Positions 32,320-41,511 of a DNA stretch of 64,000 bases are shown piece by piece. A program made the position numbers and the translations under genes. The first letter of the stretch is position 1. The number at the start of each line of letters is the position of its first letter. The DNA is from Laburnicola sp. R22_1 (taxonomy: Eukaryota; Ascomycota; Dothideomycetes; Pleosporales; Didymosphaeriaceae), in the NCBI GenBank assembly GCA_014281115.1, contig JACONQ010000004.1, forward strand, positions 558,001 to 622,000, in the 5' to 3' direction. Under the pieces are notes generated by a model that was not told where the DNA came from, did no database searches, and worked only from the letters and a program-made list of their open reading frames with translations.

Positions 32320-33965
32320 ACATATTCTATCAGTAGCCCGGACAGATCAGTCCGCCGGACAGTTTTTGCCAAGACCACAACACTTCACTATGAATCATAA
32401 TGTCTCAACAACACGACGCGTTATTATCTAATTAAGAAGGCAGAATTGAGCTTTCCCTTCACGCCTATCAGAATAAGCAAATTTTAAGCCTGCGACGCGC
32501 TGCTGCAGCATATAATATCCCAAAGTCTACACTAAGCAATTAAATTAACAGAATCACCGCCCAAGCAGATACACGATTAGGCATGGCAAAGCTTACCGCA
32601 ACTGAAGAGTAGACGCTCATACAGTATATCCTTAATCTAGATTCGCGAGGATTTGCACCCTAGCTAGGTAAGGTGGAAGATATAGCTAATAAACTGCTGG
32701 CTGCGCGGCACAGAGACCCTGTAGGACAATGCTGGGCTTAGCGCTTCGTAAAGCGCGTACCTGAGCTTAAAATGGCTTTTAATCGAGCGAAGGACTAATA
32801 GAGGATTTAACAGGAAGACCTAGAGGTTATAAATGTGTGGTTTTAGCTAGTAGAGGACACAAAAGCTAAGTATAGAGTGCAGGATAAAGACATCTATAAC
32901 TTTAATAAGACAGGCTTCTAGATAGGAGTTATTAGCTTAATGAAGGTTGTAACTAGTTTAGAAAGACGTTCTTGACCTACGCTTGTTTAGCTAGGTAACC
33001 GCAAGTAGGTTATAGTGATTCAGAATATTTGCGCTGCTAGGTATGCTGCCCCGCCCTTTATCATCTACAAAGGGCGAGTCTATATCTTAACATAGTATGA
33101 GGAGACTAGTATCCCACGCGATTGGAAGCTCTTAGTCTCTAAGACCAGCTAGAACAATAGCGAGCTTAGAGTTGCGTGGTTAAAGCACTTTGACGCGTAT
33201 ATAAGGCCGCGCATAGTAGGGTTATAGAGGTTACTTATTCTAGACAGCTATAAGAGCCACCACTCCTAGGATTTTAAGGATTATTGCCTGGAACAGAAGA
33301 TCCTAACACTCTATATGCCAGCGCACTTATCTTATATCCTCCAGCCGCTTAATATGGTCTGTTTCGCGCCACTAAAGCTAAAGTACTCCTAGCGCGTGTG
33401 GGACTTGGCGCGCCAACGCGTCTTTTATATTAACAAAGAGGGCTTCCTACTAGCCTTTTGCGACGCGTTTTTTAATGTGTTTATACTAGAAAACTATAAA
33501 AAAGCCTTTAAGGCCTCTAGGCTTGTTCCTTTAGATGCGTTAGTAGTAGTAGATCGCCTTAATATGCGTATTCACACTCCACCTTAAGGTACCCCACTAG
33601 ATACACCATAGCAAGCCAGAACCCTAAGCAATACCCTTGAGTTTGGATCCCAGTCAAAGCTCGTACGCGACTCTTTTATTCGGTCTCCACCTAATGCTAA
33701 ATCAAGCTACTTACAGCTCATAAAAGGTGCTGAACTCATGCTCTACTATAGTGTACTTCAAGAGACCCGTATTAAGGAACTTAAGGAGCAAATTAAGGTT
33801 CTAACAAAGCGAAAAACGCGTAAAAGAAAGCACATTCAGAAAGGTAGGACGCTAGGCTTTGCTCAGGGAGCAGATTTGGGAGTAGAAAGCCCTTCTATTA
33901 GGGTATTCACGCATCGAAAAGAGTTTAATTCCTCCAACGGCGAAGCCGTGGGAGTACTCCATATT

Positions 33966-34139
33966 AAGAGTTCACCCTGTCCCCACACCATTTTCTATTC
34001 CACCTGCAAATAGAAATAGTACGATACTAGGTATTAAAGATAAGTAACTAATATTATTAAGTCTAGGGAATGCCATATCAGGACCTCCTAAACCTAAGGG
34101 AAGTAAGAAATTACCAAAACCTCCAATTAAAGCTGGTAT
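33966..34139 (-). pseudogene. COX1: Mitochondrial cox1 exon fragment in nuclear DNA
   Basis: 58 codons on the minus strand without a frameshift: reading [29 protein letters not shown] and [13 protein letters not shown], the canonical cytochrome c oxidase subunit 1 segment between helices II and III. The Trp of GTGWTL is written TGA, which is a stop in the nuclear code but Trp in fungal mitochondria, so this is genuinely mitochondrial in origin. The similarity begins and ends abruptly at both sides, as expected for an exon between two group I or II introns. Confidence 0.92.
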
Positions 34140-34549
34140 ACGCTTCATCAGTAATTTTCATTACTGCGCGGACTATATCTTTACCTATAAAGATAAAAAA
34201 AATAACAGCTATAATATATTAAGAATAGTTTATAAATTTAAAAGTAGTTGTATCATTTTGAGCAGAAATACTTTATAGACTTTATTTTTAAATATAATTA
34301 CTAAGGTATTCACGTGTAGTCATTGTTTTTCATTGTTCTAACTTTTTCACTCTATCATTTAAGATGGAGTATTTAAAACTATATAGCGAAGCAGTCCCAG
34401 CATATAGCACATTTTTACTTCGGCCATAGATCTAATGTTATTAAAGTAGAACAAGATTATATAGATAGATTTAAACATGAAGATTCAGAATCATCGATAT
34501 TTCCTAGAGGAGTGGGTTTATGACTGAACATTCAGCGCTTTAATTTGTA

Positions 34550-36685
34550 ACATGTTGGTTCAGCACTTGGCGCGGTTCGGCAAATGGCGCACCCCCGCAT
34601 TTTCCACCCAATCCTTCACCCACCCATAACTCAGCCAATATGGATCCAATTGACAAGGCAATTGAAGAAATCGAATCGCGCGAACCAGGAGAAGAATTCT
34701 CGTATCGAAAAATAGCGAAAAAATATGGTGTACCAGACACTACGTTGAGGAGGATACACTAGGGCAAAAACGTGCTGATAAAAGAGCAATAACTCCAACA
34801 GCGAAAACTTACCCCTTAACAAGAACTGGAGCTTATAAGCTATATAGAAAAGCTTATAGGCTGTTGTCTACCACCTACAAGGGAGATGCTGCAGAATTTT
34901 GCTTCATTAATTGCAAAAACCAACGGCGAACAACTAGTAGGAAAAAGCTGGGTTACCTGATTTATTAACTGTTACAACGTCGAAATCACCCCCATTAGGT
35001 TACTAGAATGGATCGCGCGCGCCACCAAGCTGATTTAGGGGCTAAATACGAGCAATTCTTTCAACTTCTGCTAGAGAAAATGGAGGAGTACAATATAGAG
35101 CCTCGTCACATGTACAATATGGATAAGAAGGGCTTCCTTATAGGAGTGATTGGAAGAAGCAAAAGGATCTTCAGCAAAGCTATGTGGGACCGCGGGGAAG
35201 TGAAATCAGCCCTCTAAGATGGCAACAGAGAGTGGATGACCATCCTAGCTTGCGTCTGCGCTGATGGAACTGCGTTGCCACTAGGGCTACTATTTGCAGC
35301 TGCTAATAACGCTCTCCAATCGGCCTAGGTAGAGGATATTGAGGCTGGGAAGCATGAGGTATTCGTTACTATATCTCCTAATGGATGGACCAACAACAAT
35401 ATAGGCCTTGCGTGGCTCGAGCAGGTCTTTAATTGGTACACAAAAGCGAAAGCTCGTTGATCCTACCAACTACTAATTGTGGATGGCTATGGGTCCCACG
35501 TAACGAGAGAGTTTATCAACTACTGTGACCACAATTAGATTCTCCTTATGATATTCCCCCTCACAGTACCCACACGCTGCAGCCCCTTGATGTAGTACTC
35601 TTTAAGCCTCTCTCATCAGCCTACTCAAAAGCCCTCACTACCTATCTCCACAAGGCCTAGGGGCTACTCTCAGTAAAGAAAGGAGACTTCTTCCCTCTCT
35701 TCTAGGAAGCCTGGACCATCTCCTTCAAGAAGAAAACAATTCTAAAGTCCTTTGAGGCCACTAGTATATGGCCCCGTAACGCTGAGGTTATCCTTCAGAA
35801 ATACAGGCCATCAACTCCAGTGGAGCAGGATTCGAGAGAGAGCAGTACCTCTGTACTCAGCGGCAAGGATTGGCTCAAAATCGAGACCCTCGTGCGTAAT
35901 ACTGTGAGGGAGGAGGGCAGTAGGGAGGTGCAGAAGCTGAAGCGTTCTCTCCACCACATCTCTGTTCAAAATGACATCCTCCACGCTGAGGTACAAGGCC
36001 TGACAAAGGCCCTACAAGTTAAGAAGAAGCAGCAGAAGAAGAGCAAGCCTCTAGACCTGCAACAACGCAGGGAGTACCACGGTGGTGCAGTTTTCTGGTC
36101 CCCGAGGAAGCTGAGGGAGGCTAGAGTACGCGAGAGCGTTGTAGATAAGGAGAAAGAGAAAGTAGAACTTGAAAAAGCGCGTAAGAAGGCAGAAATAACC
36201 TCAGCTAAGCTACGTAACCTGCAGGAGAAGAAAGAGAGAGAAAGGTTGAGGGTTAAGAAAAGGGAGGAAAAGGAGAGGGTTGCGGCGGAGAAACAGGCTG
36301 AGCAACAACAGAGGATTTAGGAGAAAGAAAACTCCGAAAAGGCTATACAAACTTCCCAAAAGGGAAAGAGGAAGGCCTTAAAGCCTGCCGCAGCGCCAAA
36401 ACAGAAAAAAAAGCAACGTGTGGTGGTTGCTGAGGGTAGGGGGATAGGGGTGATGAAATGGGGCATGATCCAGCACCCACAACAACAACGCGCCGTGGCC
36501 GCACCATCAAACTTCCAGCGAAATTCCAGTAGTACATCTTTTTCGCAGCAATTTATATAGTAATTGAATGAATTATTAGAATATTCTAGCTATTGTGGAT
36601 GGCTCAGTAACGAGGTGTTGTAAACTGCGTGATTTGGTTGGGGTGCGCCATTTGCCGAACCGCGCCAAGTGCTGAACCAACATGT
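34550..36685 (+). mobile_element. pogo/Fot-type DNA transposon N, inserted in the mitochondrial DNA
   Basis: Inverted termini of about 45 bp at 34550-34596 and 36640-36685, perfect to the eye, flanked by TA at 34548-34549 and 36686-36687. Each terminus carries two 17-bp units, GGTTCAGCACTTGGCGC and GGTTCGGCAAATGGCGC (34557-34573, 34574-34590; mirrored at 36645-36678). Size 2136 bp. Confidence 0.93.
34640..36560 (+). pseudogene. Transposase of element N, RIP-degraded
   Basis: Begins MDPIDKAIEEIESREPGEEF. Visible: psq HTH (FSYRKIAKKYGVPDTTLRR), CENP-B HTH remnant (LIGCCLPPTREMLQNFASLI), the DDE_1 first motif YNMDKKGFLIGVIGRSKRIF, second motif LLIVDGYGSHVT, an eroded third motif around TRCSPLM/QPLDVV, and a basic coiled C-terminus from 35820 (RKKAEITSAKLRNLQEKKE). 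About eight or more TAG/TAA stops and at least one short deletion near 35562-35575. It is a close relative of element C's transposase (both have YNIEP-H-YNMD and REWxxxLAC motifs). Confidence 0.88.
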
Positions 36686-37483
36686 TATATTTCTTTTTAG
36701 CTGAATATGCTAGTATTGTACTTATTTGTATTTTAAATAGTATTTTATTTTTAGGTGGTTATCTTTTTGACTTTAATTTTTTATAATAACCATATTTTAG
36801 TTATTAATTACAAATTCCAGCGTTTACTATTTAATCTGTTTTTACTTACAAAGTAGTTGTCGAAAAGGGCGCGAGGTAGTGGTGAAGGAGAGGCAGGTCC
36901 CTTAACACAACGCCGCTGTGGGAGGTGTGGAGAGCCTAGGCACAACTTAAGGACCTGTCAGATAGATAAAGAGATAGAGGAGGAGTTAGATGTTACCCTT
37001 AGTGGCTTATTTTCAGATAGTGTTAATAGTAAATCAGAGTGATTTTATTATAGGTTACTATAAGGCCAAAAATAACGGGTTAACTTCATCTTGCAATAGT
37101 ACGCACTTAGTAACTGAAAATCAGATAAAGTACTACTCAAGATATAGTATGCTTCACTGCGAATCACAATAAATATACTATATATTGCCTACATATAGTA
37201 TAGTAGATAATATATCGTATATTATAGGGAGTCTTGTTGTAAGTTCGTATTGCCAAGAAAGACTCCTTAGCTTTGCGCGGCTGCTGCAGCCGCGCAAAGA
37301 GGCTGCACGACGTAAAAAGTAGATTAAATAGTAACTTGGTATATTGTAAGTTATAGTAGGTTATTATGAGTCACTACAAAGTAACGTTGGTGGTGTTCTA
37401 TAATGAGTTATAAGGGACCTCGAAGTTGCCAAGAAAAACTGTCCGGCGGACTGATCTGTCCGGGCTACTGATAGAATATGTTA

Positions 37484-38043
37484 TACTTAACTGCCATCGT
37501 CGATAATGCTGTGCAGAACGTCGACAACGAAATTATTATTATTTTGTGTATATTTTGTTACTACCACTGTGTGCTAGGTACTAGGTTTTAGTGCCTTCTG
37601 TTTTACTCCTCTCTGTGTATGATGCGGACTCGACCTTAGTTAGAATCTCCACACGACGAAGATCTTCAAGATCTTCAATAAATTCTTATACTTTTCCGGT
37701 GAGGAATGAAGAGGTATCGATTCGGTAGCGCAGAGTTTAGATTCCACGAGGCCAATCTTGCCCCTTCCTAGACTTTCTATAGAAGCGTCTGTATTTATGA
37801 GAGCACTCCAACGCCCAGTGAGAGCTACAGCATCATTACAATTCGAAAAGACATTCCAAACAGCTATCCTGAGGCTTTATGAATAGGTAAACAATGCAGA
37901 CTTCGTGTCGAGGCCAATCGCTTCTTTCAAACCATGTAGTATTCCATATCTATCTGCACTATGTGTATCGCCGTATTATCGACATATCTAGGGGCGTGCG
38001 AACGCCATGATTTATTCCGTATCTATCTGTATTATCAACATAT
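37484..38043. other. Intergenic region right of transposon island 1
   Basis: About 560 bases. Contains the second copy (37614-37668) of the 55-bp sequence that inserted at 20893-20947, here followed by a repeated GATCTTCAA tail. Upstream of it, 37484-37613 may be the rest of the same retroelement end. No gene. Confidence 0.5.
37614..37668 (+). repeat. Second copy of the 55-bp dispersed repeat
   Basis: TGTGTATGATGCGGACTCGA... ending GATCTTCA, about 90 percent identical to 20893-20947. The following bases repeat the tail (GATCTTCAAGATCTTCAATA), suggesting a tandem-repeat 3' end as seen in some LINE or SINE elements. Confidence 0.75.
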
Positions 38044-38706
38044 TCAGTGCCATACGAGGGCGCGCGCATCCGCCATCATCTTTACGCTATAGAAGCCTTT
38101 GTTGTGATTCGGCGAGATTGTAACAACCCACCCTGCTCCTGTCAGATACGTCCGGAGGATAAACGAACACGCCTCAGCGAACACCACGTTAACCCTACCC
38201 AACGCGTCAAACATGCTCCACTTGATCTCTCCTCCCACAATCACCTCGCATTCCATAGGCCTAACATCAGGAACAGGATCCGTGGACTTCCAAATGGGAA
38301 CCGGTGGAAAACCAACACGGCAGCGTCCTAGAGTGATAATGCGGATGAAAAGTTGATGGTAATCGCGAATGGTATCGGCCTTGAGATCAAAGATATTTGC
38401 CGGCAAGCTGAGGCTAATCTGGTTGAGGTCTGAGAATTTGTGGGGCCGGAAGATTTGGACTGGAGCTGGTAGATATGAGTTCCAACGACCGTGGACTGAG
38501 TCGAGGATCTTGTTGGTGATATCCACGAGCTCAACCTCCGCCTCTTTGTACACCTGTGGGCAGGATATCAGCAGGCCGGCTGAGCGGGGAAGAGGTTCTC
38601 CGGAATGGGCGATGTACTGGTAGATTTGGAGCCGCATCTCAACCGGAAGCTGGAGGAAGGATGTTGTCGGCGAGGAGGACATTGGCGGACCGGTGAGCGA
38701 TTGCAT
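38044..38706 (-). CDS. Small protein with 2EXR/F-box-like N-terminal motif
   Basis: 220 residues, single exon. Residues ~14-40 read SFLQLPVEMRLQIYQYIAHS, the F/L-x-x-LPxExRxxIYxY signature common to a large, poorly characterised class of proteins in Dothideomycetes and other Pezizomycotina, often annotated as 2EXR or F-box-like. The rest (LLISCPQVYKEAEVELVD, IRIITLGRCRVGFPP) follows the same architecture of a short cysteine-containing helix and beta-rich body. No catalytic motif. It shares this motif with the gene at 39931-40686. The reading frame is intact although it sits between two transposon islands. Confidence 0.68.
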   Translation of the reverse strand: MQSLTGPPMSSSPTTSFLQLPVEMRLQIYQYIAHSGEPLPRSAGLLISCPQVYKEAEVELVDITNKILDSVHGRWNSYLPAPVQIFRPHKFSDLNQISLSLPANIFDLKADTIRDYHQLFIRIITLGRCRVGFPPVPIWKSTDPVPDVRPMECEVIVGGEIKWSMFDALGRVNVVFAEACSFILRTYLTGAGWVVTISPNHNKGFYSVKMMADARALVWH

Positions 38707-39930
38707 TTTCTCGATCGTTGATGTGTGTGGTTGATAGAGTTTGTTTCTGAGCTGTGTGGTTAGTTGGAAGGAGACTTATGAGAACGAGGAGCTTTATGCC
38801 AACGAATCCCTAGTTGTGCGCTTGTTGTTTTCACATAGTTCGGCTCCAATGACAAGAGCACTTGGAAACTCTTCGACGATGCATTGTAAGTTCGCCGATG
38901 TTCTCTCTCTCTGTGTGTGTGTGTGTGCGTGTGAATGGATGAACATTCGATCTGTATCTGGTCGCTTTCATACTGCGTGCGCAGGCAACCGCGCGTCACG
39001 TTATTGTCTTTGACTTTGGTACCCGGGGACCATAGTACACCATAATCAATTACCTCATCAACCGCATAACGGGCTAATTTGCACATGAACAGATAGTCCC
39101 TAGCTAAACTAGTCTCTCTACTGCTTTACCTTGTGTTAATGCCTTTTTCTAGCACCCCTATAGCTTTCCCTTACAGCGTTTTACCGTCTACTGAAAGGTT
39201 GTGATGATCTTACTCTTGGCTCGGAAACTCTTGTGGCACAATGTTCGTGAGTAAGTCTTTCACATCGTTATTACTTAGTGTCAATAAAAATATAAGTCTT
39301 TCACATGCTTAGTTCTTCCCATGGACACAATGTTTAAAGCATCTGGTTCGAATGAACGAATGAAGTCATGTGAGTGTTGTCACCAACATATTGCAATGCA
39401 GAATGTTTCCACTTTAACTTTACGGGCTCTTGTCCAGTTTCATTAAAGACTATAGCCTACGTTCTCTTCCAAGTAGAGGAGTAGATAATGCATACACTGA
39501 CTAAAACAGCTTTAAGATCCTTGCATGCCAATTCTCTCGTAAATCGCAGTGATAAAGAAATAATACCTCGCAAAGTTGTCCATGCCGAATGTGCATGAAA
39601 GAAACAATATCCAACCCTGTCCAATGCCGAAAATCATATGGTACTTGTGGGGAAATGTCCGGAAGGGTCCCTAAGTTTCTAGTCGTTGCTGGAGACCATA
39701 CGCAATTGGCTGAGGGTTCCTGTAGCACAGGTCAACACATCGTGATTTGAGATTTCAACTATGGAACAAGACTTACACCTTGGTCATGTGTCAAGCACAC
39801 TCACCGCACTGCTCTGAGCGAGCTCCACCTTTTTGAATCTTGTCGCAGAAGAAAATGTCCGTTCTGACTGGTCTCCTATTGTTTATACAATTAACGCTTG
39901 GAACGGAGACAGACCTGGGGTCGAATAGCA
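38707..39930. other. Intergenic region between the two 2EXR-like genes
   Basis: About 1.2 kb with no convincing gene. A CT/GT microsatellite is at 38902-38932. Otherwise unremarkable. Confidence 0.45.
38902..38932 (+). repeat. CT/GT dinucleotide microsatellite
   Basis: A (CT)n run passing directly into a (GT)n run, about 31 bases, one interruption (GCGT). Confidence 0.9.
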
Positions 39931-40686
39931 CTAAGATACGTAGTATGTACGGAGCTCAGTGTTAGGTTGCTTACCATTTTTGTCTTGCACGATTGTGAGT
40001 TGGTACGGAACGCCAGAGTCCTCGAAAGTGTTTTCGATCGTAGTAGTAGTCTCCCGGCCACCCTCAGCATCTGCTAGCGATTGTATAGTGAATGTGACAG
40101 CCGTGCAATTGACCTTGCCCCAGGTCACGAACCTGGCCAAGATCTTCATATGCATGGACTTCAGGTCACCCCACGGGAGCATGCCCATCGTATTATTAGC
40201 AGGTCCCACTCCCGTCCTATAAGTAGCTTCTCCCAATACGATGACGTGAAGCCGCCTCAAAAAGAGGCTGTAGAGGCGCTCAAAAGCCTCGCACGTCCGG
40301 AACATGAAATGATCTGTCAAGTTGTTCATGTGTAGGTGGACAACAACATCATCGAGCAGATCAAATTCTGAAAACGAGGGCCCAGGTGTTATCGTCAGGT
40401 TGTCAACCTCCTCACAGCAGAGACAGGTGATATCCCTGAGTTCATCTAAAGCCGCGAGGGGACGCACTGCATCTCGCAGTTCTGAGCGTAATTGTCGGCA
40501 AGTGAAATAGGCACCTCTCCAATGAGGGAAGTCCGGAGAGCTGGGCGTTAGAGTAATGTAGTCATAGATGATCATTCTCAATTCCTTGGGCATCGATAGA
40601 AGCCGACTCTGTGGCTGGGAAACGAACGACTGAGCGCCCGCTGGTGGCGGCGGCGGCTCTGCCGTAGTAGCGGCGAGAGATGACAT
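39931..40686 (-). CDS. Small protein with 2EXR/F-box-like motif, relative of 38044-38706
   Basis: Start taken at 40686 (MSSLAATTAEPPPPPAGAQ, 251 residues); an in-frame ATG at 40743 would add 19. RLLSMPKELRMIIYDYITL at about 26-44 matches the family motif LxxLPxELRxxIYxY, followed by YFTCRQLRSELRDAV, which is the usual second helix. The end is uncertain: near the 3' end AAAAATG|GTAAGCAACCTAACAC looks like a donor plus branch site, so the last ~13 codons may be intron and a further exon may lie between 39930 and 39840. Function unknown. Confidence 0.62.
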   Translation of the reverse strand: MSSLAATTAEPPPPPAGAQSFVSQPQSRLLSMPKELRMIIYDYITLTPSSPDFPHWRGAYFTCRQLRSELRDAVRPLAALDELRDITCLCCEEVDNLTITPGPSFSEFDLLDDVVVHLHMNNLTDHFMFRTCEAFERLYSLFLRRLHVIVLGEATYRTGVGPANNTMGMLPWGDLKSMHMKILARFVTWGKVNCTAVTFTIQSLADAEGGRETTTTIENTFEDSGVPYQLTIVQDKNGKQPNTELRTYYVS

Positions 40687-40743
40687 GGGTGGGTGGCGTC
40701 CGTCGCTGTGTAGTGGTTGTAGATCTCTAAGATAGCATAGCAT

Positions 40744-41511
40744 GCGGAAATTTGCCTAACCCACATACGGTTACCCTCGGTCTAGAGTGCATACCCTGGC
40801 TTTTGGACTGTCTCGTCGGCGCGAGCAGTTATTGTATGGAGGGGAGTAATGAGTGGCTTTGATCGTGGGGGCCGGGTTGACGATGGCTGATGGTTGATGG
40901 ATGAGGTGGGTAATAGGCAGCAGACGCTTTGTTTGCAATTAACCTTGGGCTGGTGTAACCACGCTAGCTACAGGTGAGTTCCATTGTTCAGCCTTTTCAC
41001 TTTCGACTTCTTACTCATGCGAGCGACAAGTCAGCAATGAAAGTCGACGCAGGAAGTAAAATCTCTAGGCCTTTTGGAATCACAATCCATGAATGGAATG
41101 GGGCACAGGCGCTGTGTGAATTAGGGCAGATGCATCGGTTGAGGGAAGCGAACCAATCAACGACGGAACGCCCTGGGACTAAAGGGTTCAAAGGTCTCTA
41201 CGACCAGTCTATACCTTCTATTGGCCGTTTTTAGCTGTGAGTTCCTCATCCGACCTGTTGCACCATACCTAAGGTAATCAGCCCGAGGGGAGGAACTACA
41301 GTATGCAACGGCACAAGCCTCCTATCTAAGTTAAGCGTGTAGAGCTCTGGCTTATGAGGGCTCAACGACAAGCCTAGTCCGTGTATGTAGCGCCAATACA
41401 GTTTCAGTAGTTTTCCCTAGCTAGAGGTATAGTAACTAGAAGAAGACGAGTGTTTGTACTCGCGTTGTCTGGGAGCTGGAATCCCGCTGTTTTGCTCTAT
41501 ATCGCCTACTA
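40744..41511. other. Intergenic region left of transposon island 2
   Basis: About 770 bases without a recognisable gene. The last ~280 bases (41235-41511) have the look of old repeat DNA but I found no second copy in the window. Confidence 0.4.

Larger units (their letters stand above)
34511..36775 (+). pseudogene. ND1: Mitochondrial nad1 fragment interrupted by element N
   Basis: 34511-34549 reads SGFMTEHSAL, a stop and FV; 36688-36775 continues YFFLAEYASIVLICILNSIL, then FLGGYLFDF. Joined across element N (keeping one TA) this is the NADH dehydrogenase subunit 1 segment around FFLAEY in one frame. The stop (TAA in CTTTAATTT) is explained by one C-to-T change. The fragment lies on the strand opposite to the cox1 fragment, so the mitochondrial DNA was rearranged before or during insertion, or the two genes lie in opposite orientation or were joined from separate pieces. 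Confidence 0.85.
33877..36855. other. Nuclear mitochondrial DNA insertion (NUMT), split by element N
   Basis: About 0.84 kb of mitochondrial sequence in two parts, ~33877-34547 and 36688-~36855, embedded in the transposase gene of element O. It contains a cox1 exon fragment on the minus strand and a nad1 fragment on the plus strand, listed separately. Both flanks of the coding fragments are AT-rich intron-like or spacer sequence. The outer limits are estimated from where the transposase frame is lost and regained, and may be off by 20-30 bases. Confidence 0.82.
32400..37042 (+). pseudogene. Transposase of element O, RIP-degraded and split
   Basis: Starts ATG at 32400 (MSQQHDALLSN, then TAA). 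Recognisable: psq-type HTH (QILSLRRAAAAYNIPKSTLSN), CENP-B-type HTH (LIQYILNLDSRGFAP, VEDIANKLLAARHRDPVG, RFVKRVPELK), DDE_1 domain (IYNFNKTGF in place of NMDETGF, LLILDSYKSHHS, LPAHLSYILQPLN-like MPAHLSYILQPLN) and the coiled tail RIKELKEQIKVLTKRKTRKRKH. The tail breaks at about 33876 and picks up at 36857 with KRARGSGEGEAGPLTQ and a CCHC knuckle, CGRCGEPRHNLRTC. There are more than ten in-frame stops, chiefly TAG/TAA where Gln or Trp is expected. Dead. Confidence 0.85.
32320..37481 (+). mobile_element. pogo/Fot-type DNA transposon O (host of mitochondrial DNA and of element N)
   Basis: 48-bp inverted termini, 32320-32367 and 37434-37481, virtually perfect (ACATATTCTATCAGTAGCCC at the edge), bounded by TA at 32318-32319 and 37482-37483. 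The termini contain CCGGACAG twice, 17 bp apart (32338 and 32355; mirrored at 37439-37463). Inside: a transposase relic from 32400, interrupted near 33877 by mitochondrial DNA which is interrupted by element N; the transposase C-terminus with a zinc knuckle resumes near 36857. Without the insertions the element would be about 2.2 kb. Confidence 0.9.

Noticed and set aside
33738..34013. Open plus-strand frame that continues from the element O transposase into following DNA
   Set aside because: The second half is the antisense of the mitochondrial cox1 fragment and its flank, so it is an accidental read-through and not a protein domain.
41235..41511. Retroelement LTR next to element A
   Set aside because: The texture is suggestive but no second copy, inverted end or duplication could be found in the window.
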